DNA of 64,000 nt, taken from NCBI GenBank assembly GCA_007449985.2, contig VIIQ02000189.1, positions 113,145 through 177,144 of the forward strand, in the 5' to 3' direction. How positions within the stretch are numbered: the first letter of the stretch is position 1; every line of letters begins with the position of its first letter. The position numbers and the translations under genes are program-made. This DNA comes from Desmodesmus armatus. Taxonomy: Eukaryota > Chlorophyta > Chlorophyceae > Sphaeropleales > Scenedesmaceae. Shown piece by piece: positions 48,379-58,267 of the stretch. A model generated the notes under the pieces. That model was not told the DNA's origin. It saw only the letters and a list, made by a program, of their open reading frames with translations, and did not search any database.

Positions 48379-50019
48379 ACTTCAGTCAACGCTGGCGGCG
48401 CCTAGGAGATGTGGGCAGCTGCGCACATGAGTGGTGCTCTGTCTCGAACTCAGCTGTTGCATGTCTGGCCTGCTGCAGAGCAGTTGAGCTGCCGTGTTCG
48501 GGCTGGGAGTCAGGTCGAATCTCCTGGTTGTTGGTTCATTTTTCAGCTTTTGCCCTGACTACTGCAATAGTTGCCGGACCGGTCCTGTCTGTTGGACTAA
48601 GGGTGAAGGTGCAGGTTGCGCACACCACACGTTTCAGAGATGACCCAGCCCCGAGCTCCAAGACTAGCGGCAGTCCGTCAGCCAGCTGTCTTGCCAATCA
48701 CGAGGCAAGGTCAATGTTTGGGTGGAGGGCGCTTGTGACCCCACACACATGAGGCAGACTGTGCTTCTGTACATGCAAGGCAACAAAAGAGGTCCAGGTG
48801 GATTGCGTGTGAAGCCTGCCCCGCACATCACCACATTTTAGTCAACCGCCAAACCACAACGGTCAAACAGCATTTGCAATACTCATCCACTGGTGCAGTA
48901 CTGCGACCACACAGCGTGTCACAGGTTGCCAGTTTGACAGTGGTCTACAATGCAGCTGACAGCGGCACGTGCTGCACAGTGCATATACATGTGTATGGGC
49001 CATACCAACATATGGGCCATCGTTTCGCACACAGTGCTGAGGAATCTTCAGTGGTAATCATGAAAGGCTTCAGGCATGGCCTGTTGGTACTGCATCGGGC
49101 TGCTCTCTGAAGGGTCTGCCTGCCTGCCTGGACCAGCGGCTTGGCTGGCTGTTTTGACTGGGCATGTTTCCTCAAACAAAGCCGCATCCTTTCGTTGCAC
49201 CCCCATGAACGTGTTGCACATCCCCTGTACTGCCATTTCTGACTGTGATGCATTGCGCCACACAACTTGCAGTGCTCTGTGAGCCGCCGACAAGTAACCA
49301 TCACTGGTGGCACCAGCTGCGAAGACCACCTTGTAGGTGCGCAAGTTTGACTCAAGTCAATCATGATATGTGCAGCCAGTGCTTTACCCCAGGTTTGGTC
49401 AACAGCGGCATCTCCCCCCTTGACCCCTGGGTTCATTGACAAATGGCATCGTAATTCCCAGCTGCTGTTGGGTTGGTGTCGCCTACATGCACTTATGAGC
49501 GTGTGCGCATGGTCAATAATGGCTGTTTTGTCTTGGGACTGGTGCCACAAGCTGGGCCTGCTGAGTACGAGCAGACTGCCGCAGGCCATGGCATGGCCTC
49601 ACTGCAGAAAAATGACCTACATGCACAGTTACAACAACATCAAAACACAAATGTCCAAGTGGTGAGGCACCAATGCCTCTGGTTCAAATAGCCGTGTATG
49701 CGTAGCACGACTCAAGCAAATGCCACGACGTCTGCCGGCCCTCCCACAACAACAGGCACAGGGCAACCAAATGCAGGCCAAGTATGTGGGGTCCATGACA
49801 CTCATTGCTGCAGCCCGAATGGCGAACTTTGCAGGAGCAGTCACATGGCATGCATAAGCCTCCCCCCCCCCCCCCCGGGTTTTGAAAAAAACATCTCAAC
49901 CACCCTACACACGTCGACTGGTCCCCACTGCTGCAGCTTTACTTGTTGCCACCATGCTGGTCCCCTGATGCCTGATCAAACCCTGCTGACCCCAACTCCA
50001 GGCCTGATATGGTAGAACC

Positions 50020-50529
50020 ATGGAGGGCACCATGCTGGCTCTTCCCCAGTTGCAACATGGGGTAAAAGCAGGCAATATACTCTCACTTGCTGCTGCTGCT
50101 GCCCTCTCTTCCTGGACTGCCATCAACACTAGCAGTCCTGAGGCCCTGCCAGTGCACATGACTGCTCCAGCTGCTGCTGCTGCAGGTCTGCTGATGGAGG
50201 TGCCAATTGGTTGCAACCCCGCGCACCGTCAGTTCACATCTGCTGCCCTGCTGATGCACATGACCGCTCAGGCCCTGCTGCAGGTGGCTGCTGCTGGTGC
50301 TGCTGAATGGGTGCTGGGCGCTGTCAGCAGGGGACCTGCACACACACCAGCAGAAGACAAGCGGGGTGGAGGGCGTTGGGAGCATAGCACAGCAAGGCAC
50401 AGAAGGGCAGAGTCCTTGGCAGCAATCATTGGAGATGCCACAGCTAGAAAGCCTTATCAACGGCACACCGGTGTATCCCACAGTCTCTATCGTCTCCTAT
50501 CTGCCGTGACGACTCCTCTTTTCAGCTAG
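50020..50529 (+). CDS. Possible small Ala-rich ORF, 169 aa
   Basis: ATG 50020 to TAG 50529 without introns. Composition (Ala, His, Met, few Cys or Trp) is protein-like, with an imperfect internal duplication (LPVHMTAPAAAAAGLLM and LLMHMTAQALLQVAAAGA). No family is recognised and there is no TGTAA close by. CTG/CAG-rich DNA readily gives open frames, so this may be spurious. Confidence 0.25.
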   Translation: MEGTMLALPQLQHGVKAGNILSLAAAAALSSWTAINTSSPEALPVHMTAPAAAAAGLLMEVPIGCNPAHRQFTSAALLMHMTAQALLQVAAAGAAEWVLGAVSRGPAHTPAEDKRGGGRWEHSTARHRRAESLAAIIGDATARKPYQRHTGVSHSLYRLLSAVTTPLFS

Positions 50530-50916
50530 GCCAGCACCGCTTGAGACGTACCTTCTATGATTACGGCGATGGCGAGCACGCCAAAACCCAGATACACAAT
50601 CATGCTCTGATGCCAAGCAGCTGCCTCAACCCAGCCTAGCAAGCAGCAGCTGCCTACCAGATCCTGCTGGTGGCCACCAGGGCTACTCTACCGTTGAGCT
50701 GTTGCGATCAACTCACCTGTCACTCTGCCAGTGCTGTAGCCGCCTGCTGTGCCACTCCAGGGTTGCTGTGATTGAGGTGACACTGAAGTATTTGCCGCCA
50801 CACAGGCTCATCACTAGCGCCCTGCAAGCAACAGCAGCAGCGATCAGGCGTAATCAACAAAAAAAAAAACAGCAGCAGCGACCAGGCGTCACTTGGACTA
50901 CTGCATGACCAGTGGC

Positions 50917-50921
50917 TTACA
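50917..50921 (-). terminator. TGTAA polyadenylation signal for the minus-strand F-box/LRR gene
   Basis: TTACA on the plus strand, 108 bp downstream of the stop of the minus-strand LRR gene. Confidence 0.5.
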
Positions 50922-51028
50922 ACGAAATGCGCGCGTGCACTCTAACATCAGGCTTGGCGATAGTACAAAACCAAGTATTATCACTTGAAACAACCTTGGC
51001 CCAACAAATCAGTTGTGGCTCACTAAGC

Positions 51029-52668
51029 TCACTTGAGTAGGTTGATGAAGCAAGCAAGCAAGCAGGACCGTCCTGCATGCCTGGCATGCATGCATGTCAA
51101 GCTCAGACCACAGCCAGGCCCACCGCCTTCAGACCTAAACTTCTCAATAAGCACAACACCCGCATGACACACAGGCAAGTGATCAAACAGTGTGCTGCTC
51201 ACCTTCCTGGTGAAGTGGACGCTTGCATGGTTCTCATCCAATGGACCTGTATACTCCAGGACAGTCAGCTGCTGCAGCTGTGTCAGCAGCAGCAAGAGCA
51301 TCCCCTCGTCCCAAACGCTCAGGCATACCAAATCCAGCTCCCTCAGCCTTGTCAGCTGACACACAGTCGGCACAGCTGCGGCTGCTGTGTGGTTTTCGTC
51401 ATCAAACAAGCGCAGTGTGTGCAGCCTGCTCAGCCCCTGCAGTGAGGCCGGCAGGTGTGCGCTGCAGTGCAGGCCCCTGAGATCAAGAGACCGCAGGCCA
51501 GGGCAGCAGCTCACAAGGCCCTCAGGAGCTGGTGCTGCACTGCCTGATGGCTCCGTGAGCCAGGAGACGGCCAGGTGCTGCAGATGCGGCAGTTGCCTGC
51601 CAGCAGGGAACACGTGCTGCCACACACCTTCTGGCAGCGTGCAGCTGCTGACATCGAGGTGCTGCAGCTTGCTGCTTGCTGTCAACGCTGAGTAAGCTGC
51701 TGCTGGAGGGTTGTTGGCATTCTCTTCTGCTTCACGGTTTTCCTGCACGACGAGGTGTGTCAGCTGCTGTAGGTCCTGCAGGTGGTACAGCAGCTGTGCT
51801 GGCCCTCCTGCATCAGTCATGTTGCACAGCTGCAGGTGCAGATGCTGCAGCTTGGTCTTGCCAGCCAGGGCACCTGGCTCAAACAAGCAGGACGTCACCT
51901 CCATGCGGGTCAGGTGTGTGTGTCTGACAGCATGCTGGCAGGGACTTCTGTGGTACCCAGGCGCAGATCGAGCAGCTTGGTCATAGCCTCCACGGGTTCC
52001 AGGTGATGCTGAGTATTAAAATGGCCCTGCAGGCAGACACCAGCAAGCTCAAGGTATGTCAGCTGCAGCAGTTGCTGCAGCGCGACAGTGTGGAACATCC
52101 CGCCCGGCCAGGTCCGACCAGATGACCACAGGCCTCCCCTTTGTTTGCTGCTGTTGATGCTGAGGTGCTCCAGCCCTGCAGGCAGCACCTCCAGTGCCTT
52201 TTCCCCATCCGGCATCATCGTGAGCAACTGGCAATCCCTCAGTCGAAGCTGCTTGAACGCTGCAGCGGATCTCAGCGTGCGCTGGCCACAAGGGACTGGC
52301 CGCAGGTCAAAGCCTTCGAGCTGCAAGCTGCTGAGCTGCAGGGTAGAGGGCAGCTGTAGGATATCAATAACTGTACGACCTGCACCCTTCAGTGTGACGC
52401 TGCGCACGTGCTGGCTGTGCTTGCTTAAAAAAAGCAGCACACCGTCCACATGGTGCTGTTGGGGAGTGATCGCTGTGATGCTGGACAGCACTGCTAAAGC
52501 TGCCTGGTGCAGCCTGCTGTGAGCTGAGGCGGCACTGAACAGGCTTCGCAGGTCATCTGCTGCACAGCACTGCAGCACTGCCAGGAGGCAGGGGTCTGGC
52601 AGCTCCAGCAGCAAGCACTGTGCTGACTCATCACTTTGCATCCTGTGCAGCAACGCATGGAGGTACAC
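51029..52668 (-). pseudogene. F-box/LRR protein with a frameshift (paralogue of 53257-54688)
   Basis: The frame 52668-51910 begins MYLHALLHRM and contains an F-box-like segment (LLLELPDPCLLAVLQCCAAD), then leucine-rich repeats (LELAGVCLQGHFNTQ, MTKLLDLRLG). The matching second half, 51904-51029, continues in another frame (FEPGALAGKTKLQHLHLQLC; LQHLDVSSCTLPEGVWQHVF). Alignment with the plus-strand paralogue places the break in the CA repeat at about 51910-51920, where one base is missing relative to frame. It may be a real null allele, a sequencing error, or less likely two genes. Downstream of the LRRs the C-terminal 60 residues have no counterpart in the paralogue. An intact protein would be a cytosolic or nuclear SCF adaptor. 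Confidence 0.7.
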
Positions 52669-53256
52669 GAGCTGTGATTTGGGTCAAACACAAAAAGAGC
52701 ACACGACATTGGAGCGCCAGGGCACTGGGAACGGGGTCACAGCACAGCAGTAGCTTGTGTATGACACGCCGGGGGGCCTCGCTACTGCAATACCTTGAGT
52801 TATCCTGTGCGATGAATAGGTGGGCACTGTTTTCGTAAGCAAAGGCCGGTCCGGTCTGCAGAGGTGGCGGACGCTTTGGCGATCTGAAGCTGATCAAGAA
52901 GTTGTAGACGTCTACTTGTTCTCTAATCTCGCTTATTGTCAATGAAAGATACGAAGATTTCACACTCAACCGCTGGCAGGGGACTGTACATGTGTGATGT
53001 GTAGTAATGCCACCAGGGTCCACCAGTGGTTTGTACAAACCTAAGCCCAGGGGGTTGTTCAATGCAATGCTGACCTGGACATAGGTTAGATTCAATTGTG
53101 ATGGTGAGTTCGTTTGTCCGGGAAGGTTGATTATTGCAAGTCCCAAGTCTGATCTTGATTTAGGGATAGTCGCTTTCAAACAGACACAGGTCTGGTCGGA
53201 TCACACCTCCACAGTCACCCGCTGTCGTTCTTTCAAGACAGGCTTCGGCAAGGAAC
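52669..53256. promoter_or_regulatory. Bidirectional upstream region of the F-box/LRR pair
   Basis: 588 bp lies between the outward-facing starts of two paralogues. It is less CAG-rich and more A/T-rich (52880-53200) than its surroundings. It should contain both promoters; no specific element is identified. Confidence 0.45.
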
Positions 53257-54688
53257 ATGGGACATCTGCAGAAGCATCTTAGAGAGCAACAGAACAGCAG
53301 CAACAGGTAGGCATCGCACCATCGCTGCATACACTACTACTACCTGCTGCGGACTTAGATCTGGGTCCACTTGTCTGTCCCAATAAGCAACATGCTGATC
53401 GCTTAACTTCTTTTGTATTTTGATTTGCAGTGATGCTGAAACACTGTTGCAGCTGCCGGACACCCTGCTGTTGGCAGTGCTGCAGTGCTTAGCTGATGAC
53501 CCAGCCAGTTTGGCCGCTGCTGCTCTGGCCCACAGCAGGCTTTGCAAGGCGGCTGTCCTTGCGCCCGGCGCCAGCATCACAGCAAGAATCTCCACCCCTG
53601 AGCAGTTGGACAGCCTCCTGCTGTACCTGAAGAAGCACGGGCAGCACATTGACAGCATCATCCTCAGCAGGGAATGGAGCTATGTCCCCGCCTGGGACGC
53701 CATGGACTATGTTGACTCCGAAGATGGGAGTGAGCATGACTTCGTCACGTTGTGGCAGTTTCCTGCCAACCTCCAGCTGCAAAGCCTCAACTGCAGCAAC
53801 CTGGTCCTGGACCTGCCTCATAGTGCTGGTGACGGCTTTCAGCAGGTGCTAGTGGCAGGAGCACCACTCAAAAAGCTGCGGCTCAGTGAGTGCCTATTGG
53901 ACGGCATCTGTCGCGATCAAGCGCTGGCAGATGCACTGGCCAAGCTGCCTTCGCTTGAGCACCTCTGCATTGACGGCTGCAAGATCATGTACGAGGATTG
54001 CAAACCCCGTGGGTCTTCTTTCGACACCAAGATGTTTGAAGGTATGCAGCTCACATACCTCAAGCTTGCTGGTGTGGGGCTGTGTCCAGAAGAGCCAAAT
54101 CTGCAAGCTCTGACCAGCCTGGTTGATCTGCGGCTACGGCTCATGGTGGGTGGAGAGATAAGTGACAACCGGGTGGCTGCTGACATGCTTTCAGATGTGA
54201 GTTGTCTGACACGTCTTGAGTTATTAGGCCTCCACGAGCTTGATGCACGCGTGTTAGCTGGCAAAACCCGGCTGCAGCATTTGGATCTGTCAGACGCATA
54301 TGTGGATGTTTCAGAGCTTCTGTCCCAGCTGCAGCACATGCAGCAGCTTACACGCCTCAACTTGAGCGATGTTGACCTGACGGGCAACGCCCCCGCGGCA
54401 GCTTTCTCAGCATTGACAGCCAGCAGCAAATTGCAGCACCTGTTGATAAGGTATTGGAACGTGCCAGCCGGTATATGGCAACACATGTTCCCTACCGGCA
54501 GGCAGTTGTCATGCCTGCGGTCATTGGATATTAGCTATGTCAAGGTGAAGCAGTTTGCTGCTGCCGCTGAGGGAAGGCGCCTTGTTGCCTGCTGCCCTAG
54601 CTTGCGATACATTCGCATCTACGGCCTGCCGTGCGAGGCAGAGCTGCGGACTGCACTGCAGGGTATTGACGGCTTGCGCGTTGGTTAA
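53257..54688 (+). CDS. F-box/leucine-rich-repeat protein
   Basis: Two exons: 53257-53306 (MGHLQKHLREQQ) and 53431-54688, joined in phase (AG/T gives Ser), about 435 aa. The F-box-like helix bundle is at residues about 20-60 (LLQLPDTLLLAVLQCLADDP, LAHSRLCKAAV). LRRs of irregular length follow: LQSLNCSNLVLDLPH, LKKLRLSECLLDG, LEHLCIDGCKI, LTYLKLAGVGL, LTRLELLGLHELD, LQHLDLSDAY, LTRLNLSDVDLTG, LRSLDISYV. Proteins of this layout recruit substrates to SCF ubiquitin ligases; the substrate is unknown. It shares about the whole length, and blocks such as SALTASSKLQHL and MFPTGRQL-like, with the minus-strand neighbour, so the pair arose by inverted duplication. TGTAA is at 55398-55402. Confidence 0.88.
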
Positions 54689-56611
54689 GTAGGTGCAACA
54701 TGCTGAGTCGCAAGCCAGCTGTGCTGTTGGGTGGGCCAGGGTGGCACCGTTGTACGATCTCAGCAGAGGGCAGTATGGTTGCGGCAGTTAGGTGTGGTTG
54801 CGACATACCCAACGCAGTTGTGTCAGTGACGTCGTGGCCAATGATTGTTGACGTTGTTGTTGGAGCTACAAGTGTTTTGGGTCTTGTGTTGACGTAGTGA
54901 TGGAGATGCGCCAAACTGCCACCGCAAGCTCAGGTGTGCTCGTTTTGTGATGGGGTGTCCTCCTGCACTCCCGAGGTTCTGGTAATGTTGTGTTGTGGTC
55001 ACAGGTGGCCACTGGGCATTGGGGGCAGTTGTGATTTGTGCATGCGCTTGCGTTCGCAGCTGCGGCTTGCAAGCAAGCCAGCCGATTGTCAGTGTGAGTA
55101 GTACACGCTGCTGCTGCCTGCAGTTGCACATGGGCATGCTGGTCCCACCACCGCCTACTAGGTGTCCTGAGGGCAGCTTGCGCAGAACATAAGCGAAACG
55201 GGGCGGCATGCTTGTACTGCTCTGCACTACATATATTATACCAATATACCAATATTGCAGGGGGTTAACCCTCTTCCCCGGCACTAGCCAGCGAGCAGAT
55301 CTGCTCATGGGGGCAATATTATGATGCCAGCATTTGCGCACCGCGGTAGCTGATGTTGTCAAAGTTGTCCACAAGGTACTTGCAGTTGCCCACTTGTTGT
55401 AAGTGATGGGTTTGTTTCTGTTCCCCCATGAGCCTCTGGCTCCCTTGTGGGTTGCTCAGCTTTTGCTGAGCCAATTACTGTAACTGTAACTGTAACTGTA
55501 AGGTAAATTGTTGGAAGTTGTTTGTAAGTGGCAGCAACATGTTTGGAAGTTGCAGCAACATGATATGTGGGACTTTGAGGTGCAAGGGAAAGAGCTTTGT
55601 CATCCTGTTGATTGTTTGGCAGTTATGACGACTGTGAGCAACCTGGTGTTCAAAGCGCTTGTTTCAAGTTGGACAGCTGAGAGTACATGCCTGCAGGAAT
55701 ATCACTGCACGTGTGCCTGACCAGTCAGAGTCTAGGTCTGTGTCCCCCGCTGTGACCACAAAAGCAGTCTGTTCAACTTGAACATTGAATGGTTGCAACG
55801 CTTGGGTTGCAATGACAAGAGTACCACTGTGTGAACAAATCAATGCACTGCATCGCGCAATGCGTGCAGTCAACAAACTCCTTCCACAGAACCAACACTA
55901 ACAGTCACTTGCAACAGCCAACCACTCCAACCACTGAGCATGAGGGCACACAGCATCTGAGTTCAATCCTGGGCCATGTTGCCTATGTCACATAGCACGG
56001 TGCTGCATTGCCGTTGTCACTTCCACCTGGGCAACTCATTGGCAGCCACATAGCCCTAAAACGAACAATGACACATCATTGGCTGGGGCTGCAGGCTAGG
56101 GTGTCCTGCAAGTGCGAAGGTGCCTAGTCCGCATGCCTCCCTTGAGTCGCACTGCTTCCTGGGTGGTGACTGCAGTGATGGACCCACCATGCAGGGCAGG
56201 GCTGGGCAACAACGCAACCATGAAAGATATCATCATGATGTCAAAGTAACAAAGTGCCAAACATCTCAGTGCAGAAACAATACCCCCTGCTGCCCCTGCT
56301 CTAGGTGACACCCTTGCCGATTGCTGCTGCTGCTACATGCCCTTGCCGTGGCTGTAGCTGTAGCTGTTGGTGCGACCCTGTGAAGTCACATATGCCCATG
56401 CCGTAGCCATCACTACCTTCAGCACCATTTGCTGACCCCAAGGTGCCTGGCGCACTCAGAAACGCACGATGTGTCACTCAAAGTGCAGTCCCACCTGCTG
56501 CTGCCCTGAATATCCCCCTGACACTCAACACCACCTCCTGTCTCTCTCCTGCTGGATTGCCAACAAAACCAAACACAATGTCAAGGTCAAACTAGAGAGT
56601 CTGAAATCGAC
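54689..56611. other. Intergenic region with clustered dyads and TGTAA repeats
   Basis: No gene is seen. 55240-55510 is A/T-richer and holds GGGTTAACCC (55262-55271), GAGCAGATCTGCTC (55293-55306), GAGCCTCTGGCTC (55430-55442) and the hairpin GCTCAGCTTTTGCTGAGC (55454-55471). Four consecutive CTGTAA units follow at about 55478-55502. The TGTAA copies at 55398 and 55478-55502 are candidate poly(A) signals for the plus-strand F-box/LRR gene. Confidence 0.6.
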
Positions 56612-56660
56612 TCAAATTGGGCCAGTTGGGCCAGGTTGGGGGCTGCTCCCAGGTCCCGGT

Positions 56661-56860
56661 GGGCCAGGTCTGGGGCTTGGGCCAGGTCCAACTGGGCCAG
56701 CAGGTGCTGCAGGCTGAGGGCTGGGGCCAGGTGGGCTAGGTGCAAATGGGCCAGGTCTGGGGCTTGAGCCAGGTCCAAGTGCGCCAGCGGCTGCTGCAGG
56801 TCGAGGGCTGGGGCCAGGTGGGCCAGGTATTAATGGGCCAGGTCGAGGGCTGGGACCACC
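56661..56860. repeat. 87-bp minisatellite (29 codons per unit)
   Basis: GGGCCAGGTCTGGGGCTTG starts units at 56661 and 56748, with a partial third at 56835. On the minus strand it is open (56905-56612) as a Pro/Gly/Ser-rich sequence with motifs such as GPPGPSPRP and GPGSSPRPGP. Because 87 is divisible by three, the frame is kept. It lies immediately 3' of the stop of the Gln-rich gene in a different frame, so it is either 3' UTR or an alternative C-terminal exon. Confidence 0.8.
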
Positions 56861-56885
56861 CACAGCAGGAGCGACTGGTATGCCA

Positions 56886-56925
56886 TCACTGGAGGGGAGC
56901 AGCACCCTGCGGTGACGGCTGCCGC

Positions 56926-56957
<32 letters not shown>

Positions 56958-58223
56958 AGGGTGTAGGAACTGCTGCACTTGCTGCTGCTGCTGCCATTGA
57001 GGCTGGAGCTGCTGCTGTGGTCTCACCCCTGTCACCATGCCGTGCGCTGGAGTGCCAGGATGCTGCATCTGTGTGCTGACCCTTCGGCCCGCAGCAGCGT
57101 TGGCATGCGGTGCAGCACCAGCTGCAGCAGAAACTGGCACGCCAGTAGCAGGTGCACCAGCTTGGAGCCGCTGCTGCTGCTGCCGCTGCCGCTGCTGGTG
57201 GTTGTTGTTACCTCCTGCTTGTGCTGGCCGTACCTGCTGCTGCTGCTGCTGCAACCCCGCCCTGTGGCCACCAGGTGGTTGCGCTGCTGCTGCCACTGTC
57301 ACTGCCTGCTGCTGCTGCTGCTGCTGCTGCACCCTGTGGCCTCCGGCTACTTGCGCCGCTGTGCCTGCCTGCTGCTGCTGTTGTTGTTGTTGTGCCAGTA
57401 GCTCATGCAAAGCCAGTTGTGGTCTTGCCTGAGCCATCGCCCGCTGGAGAGCCGCCCGCTGTGCATCGCTGATTGTGGGCTGTGGCACAACGTGGTGTAA
57501 CTTGGCCAGCATCTGCTCCACCAACACCTGACACAGTTTGAATTTGAATTTGGCCAGTGCAGCGATGGCCAGCAGAACAAAGGATTTGATCAGCAGCGAA
57601 ACCTAGTAGCAACTGTCCCTTTCCTGTTCCGATGTGATTTCATATGGTATGGCCTTGCTGTCAGCACAGCAGCAGCTAGGTGCTTGCTGGCCTTCTCTTC
57701 GACATCAACCCCTCTTTGCATGATGAAGCGTGCACCTGGCACATGACTGCACTGCTGGATTGCCCCACAGGACGCTGCGTGTATATGCATGCCAGACAGG
57801 TTGCAACAACCATTCAATGCCCAAGCTGTCAACACATACATCACAGACAATGATTGTCCTTGAACCTTCTGTATATCAGCCTGACTGCTCAACTAGAATG
57901 GGACTGGTTTGTTGGATTGCTTCAAGCTGAGTGGGGTAGGGGTACATACACACCTGCGCGTGTTTGTCGTGTTGAAGGGGGGTACAGCAGGTCGCGCGCG
58001 ACCGGGAGGGCGGCCAACAGGGGCCACCGGGCCTGGGCCCTGACCTTGTTGTGCACCAGCAGCATTCATCCCTCCGCCCGCGGCAGCAGCAGCAGCAGCC
58101 GGCACCACATTCTGCTGCTGCTGCTGCTGCTGCTGCGTCCCCGGCAGCCGGCGGCTGGGCTCCTGTGGATCCATGGTGACAGGCGGCTGTGGCACCATGC
58201 CCTGCTGCTGCTGCTGTTGTTGC

Positions 58224-58267
<44 letters not shown>

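Larger units (their letters stand above)
48379..51028. other. Region with no firmly supported gene
   Basis: No family-like protein was recognised on either strand. Minus-strand open frames at 48945-49589 and 49048-49344 overlap each other and lack motifs. A possible small plus-strand ORF at 50020-50529 is listed separately. C-runs at 49862-49876 and an A-run at 50860-50870 are present. A minus-strand TGTAA (TTACA on plus, 50917-50921) probably serves the minus-strand LRR gene ending at 51029. Confidence 0.45.

Noticed and set aside
48945..49589. 214-aa minus-strand ORF, possibly transposase-like
   Set aside because: No catalytic motif or repeat ends; an overlapping alternative frame is equally open, so coding is not supported.
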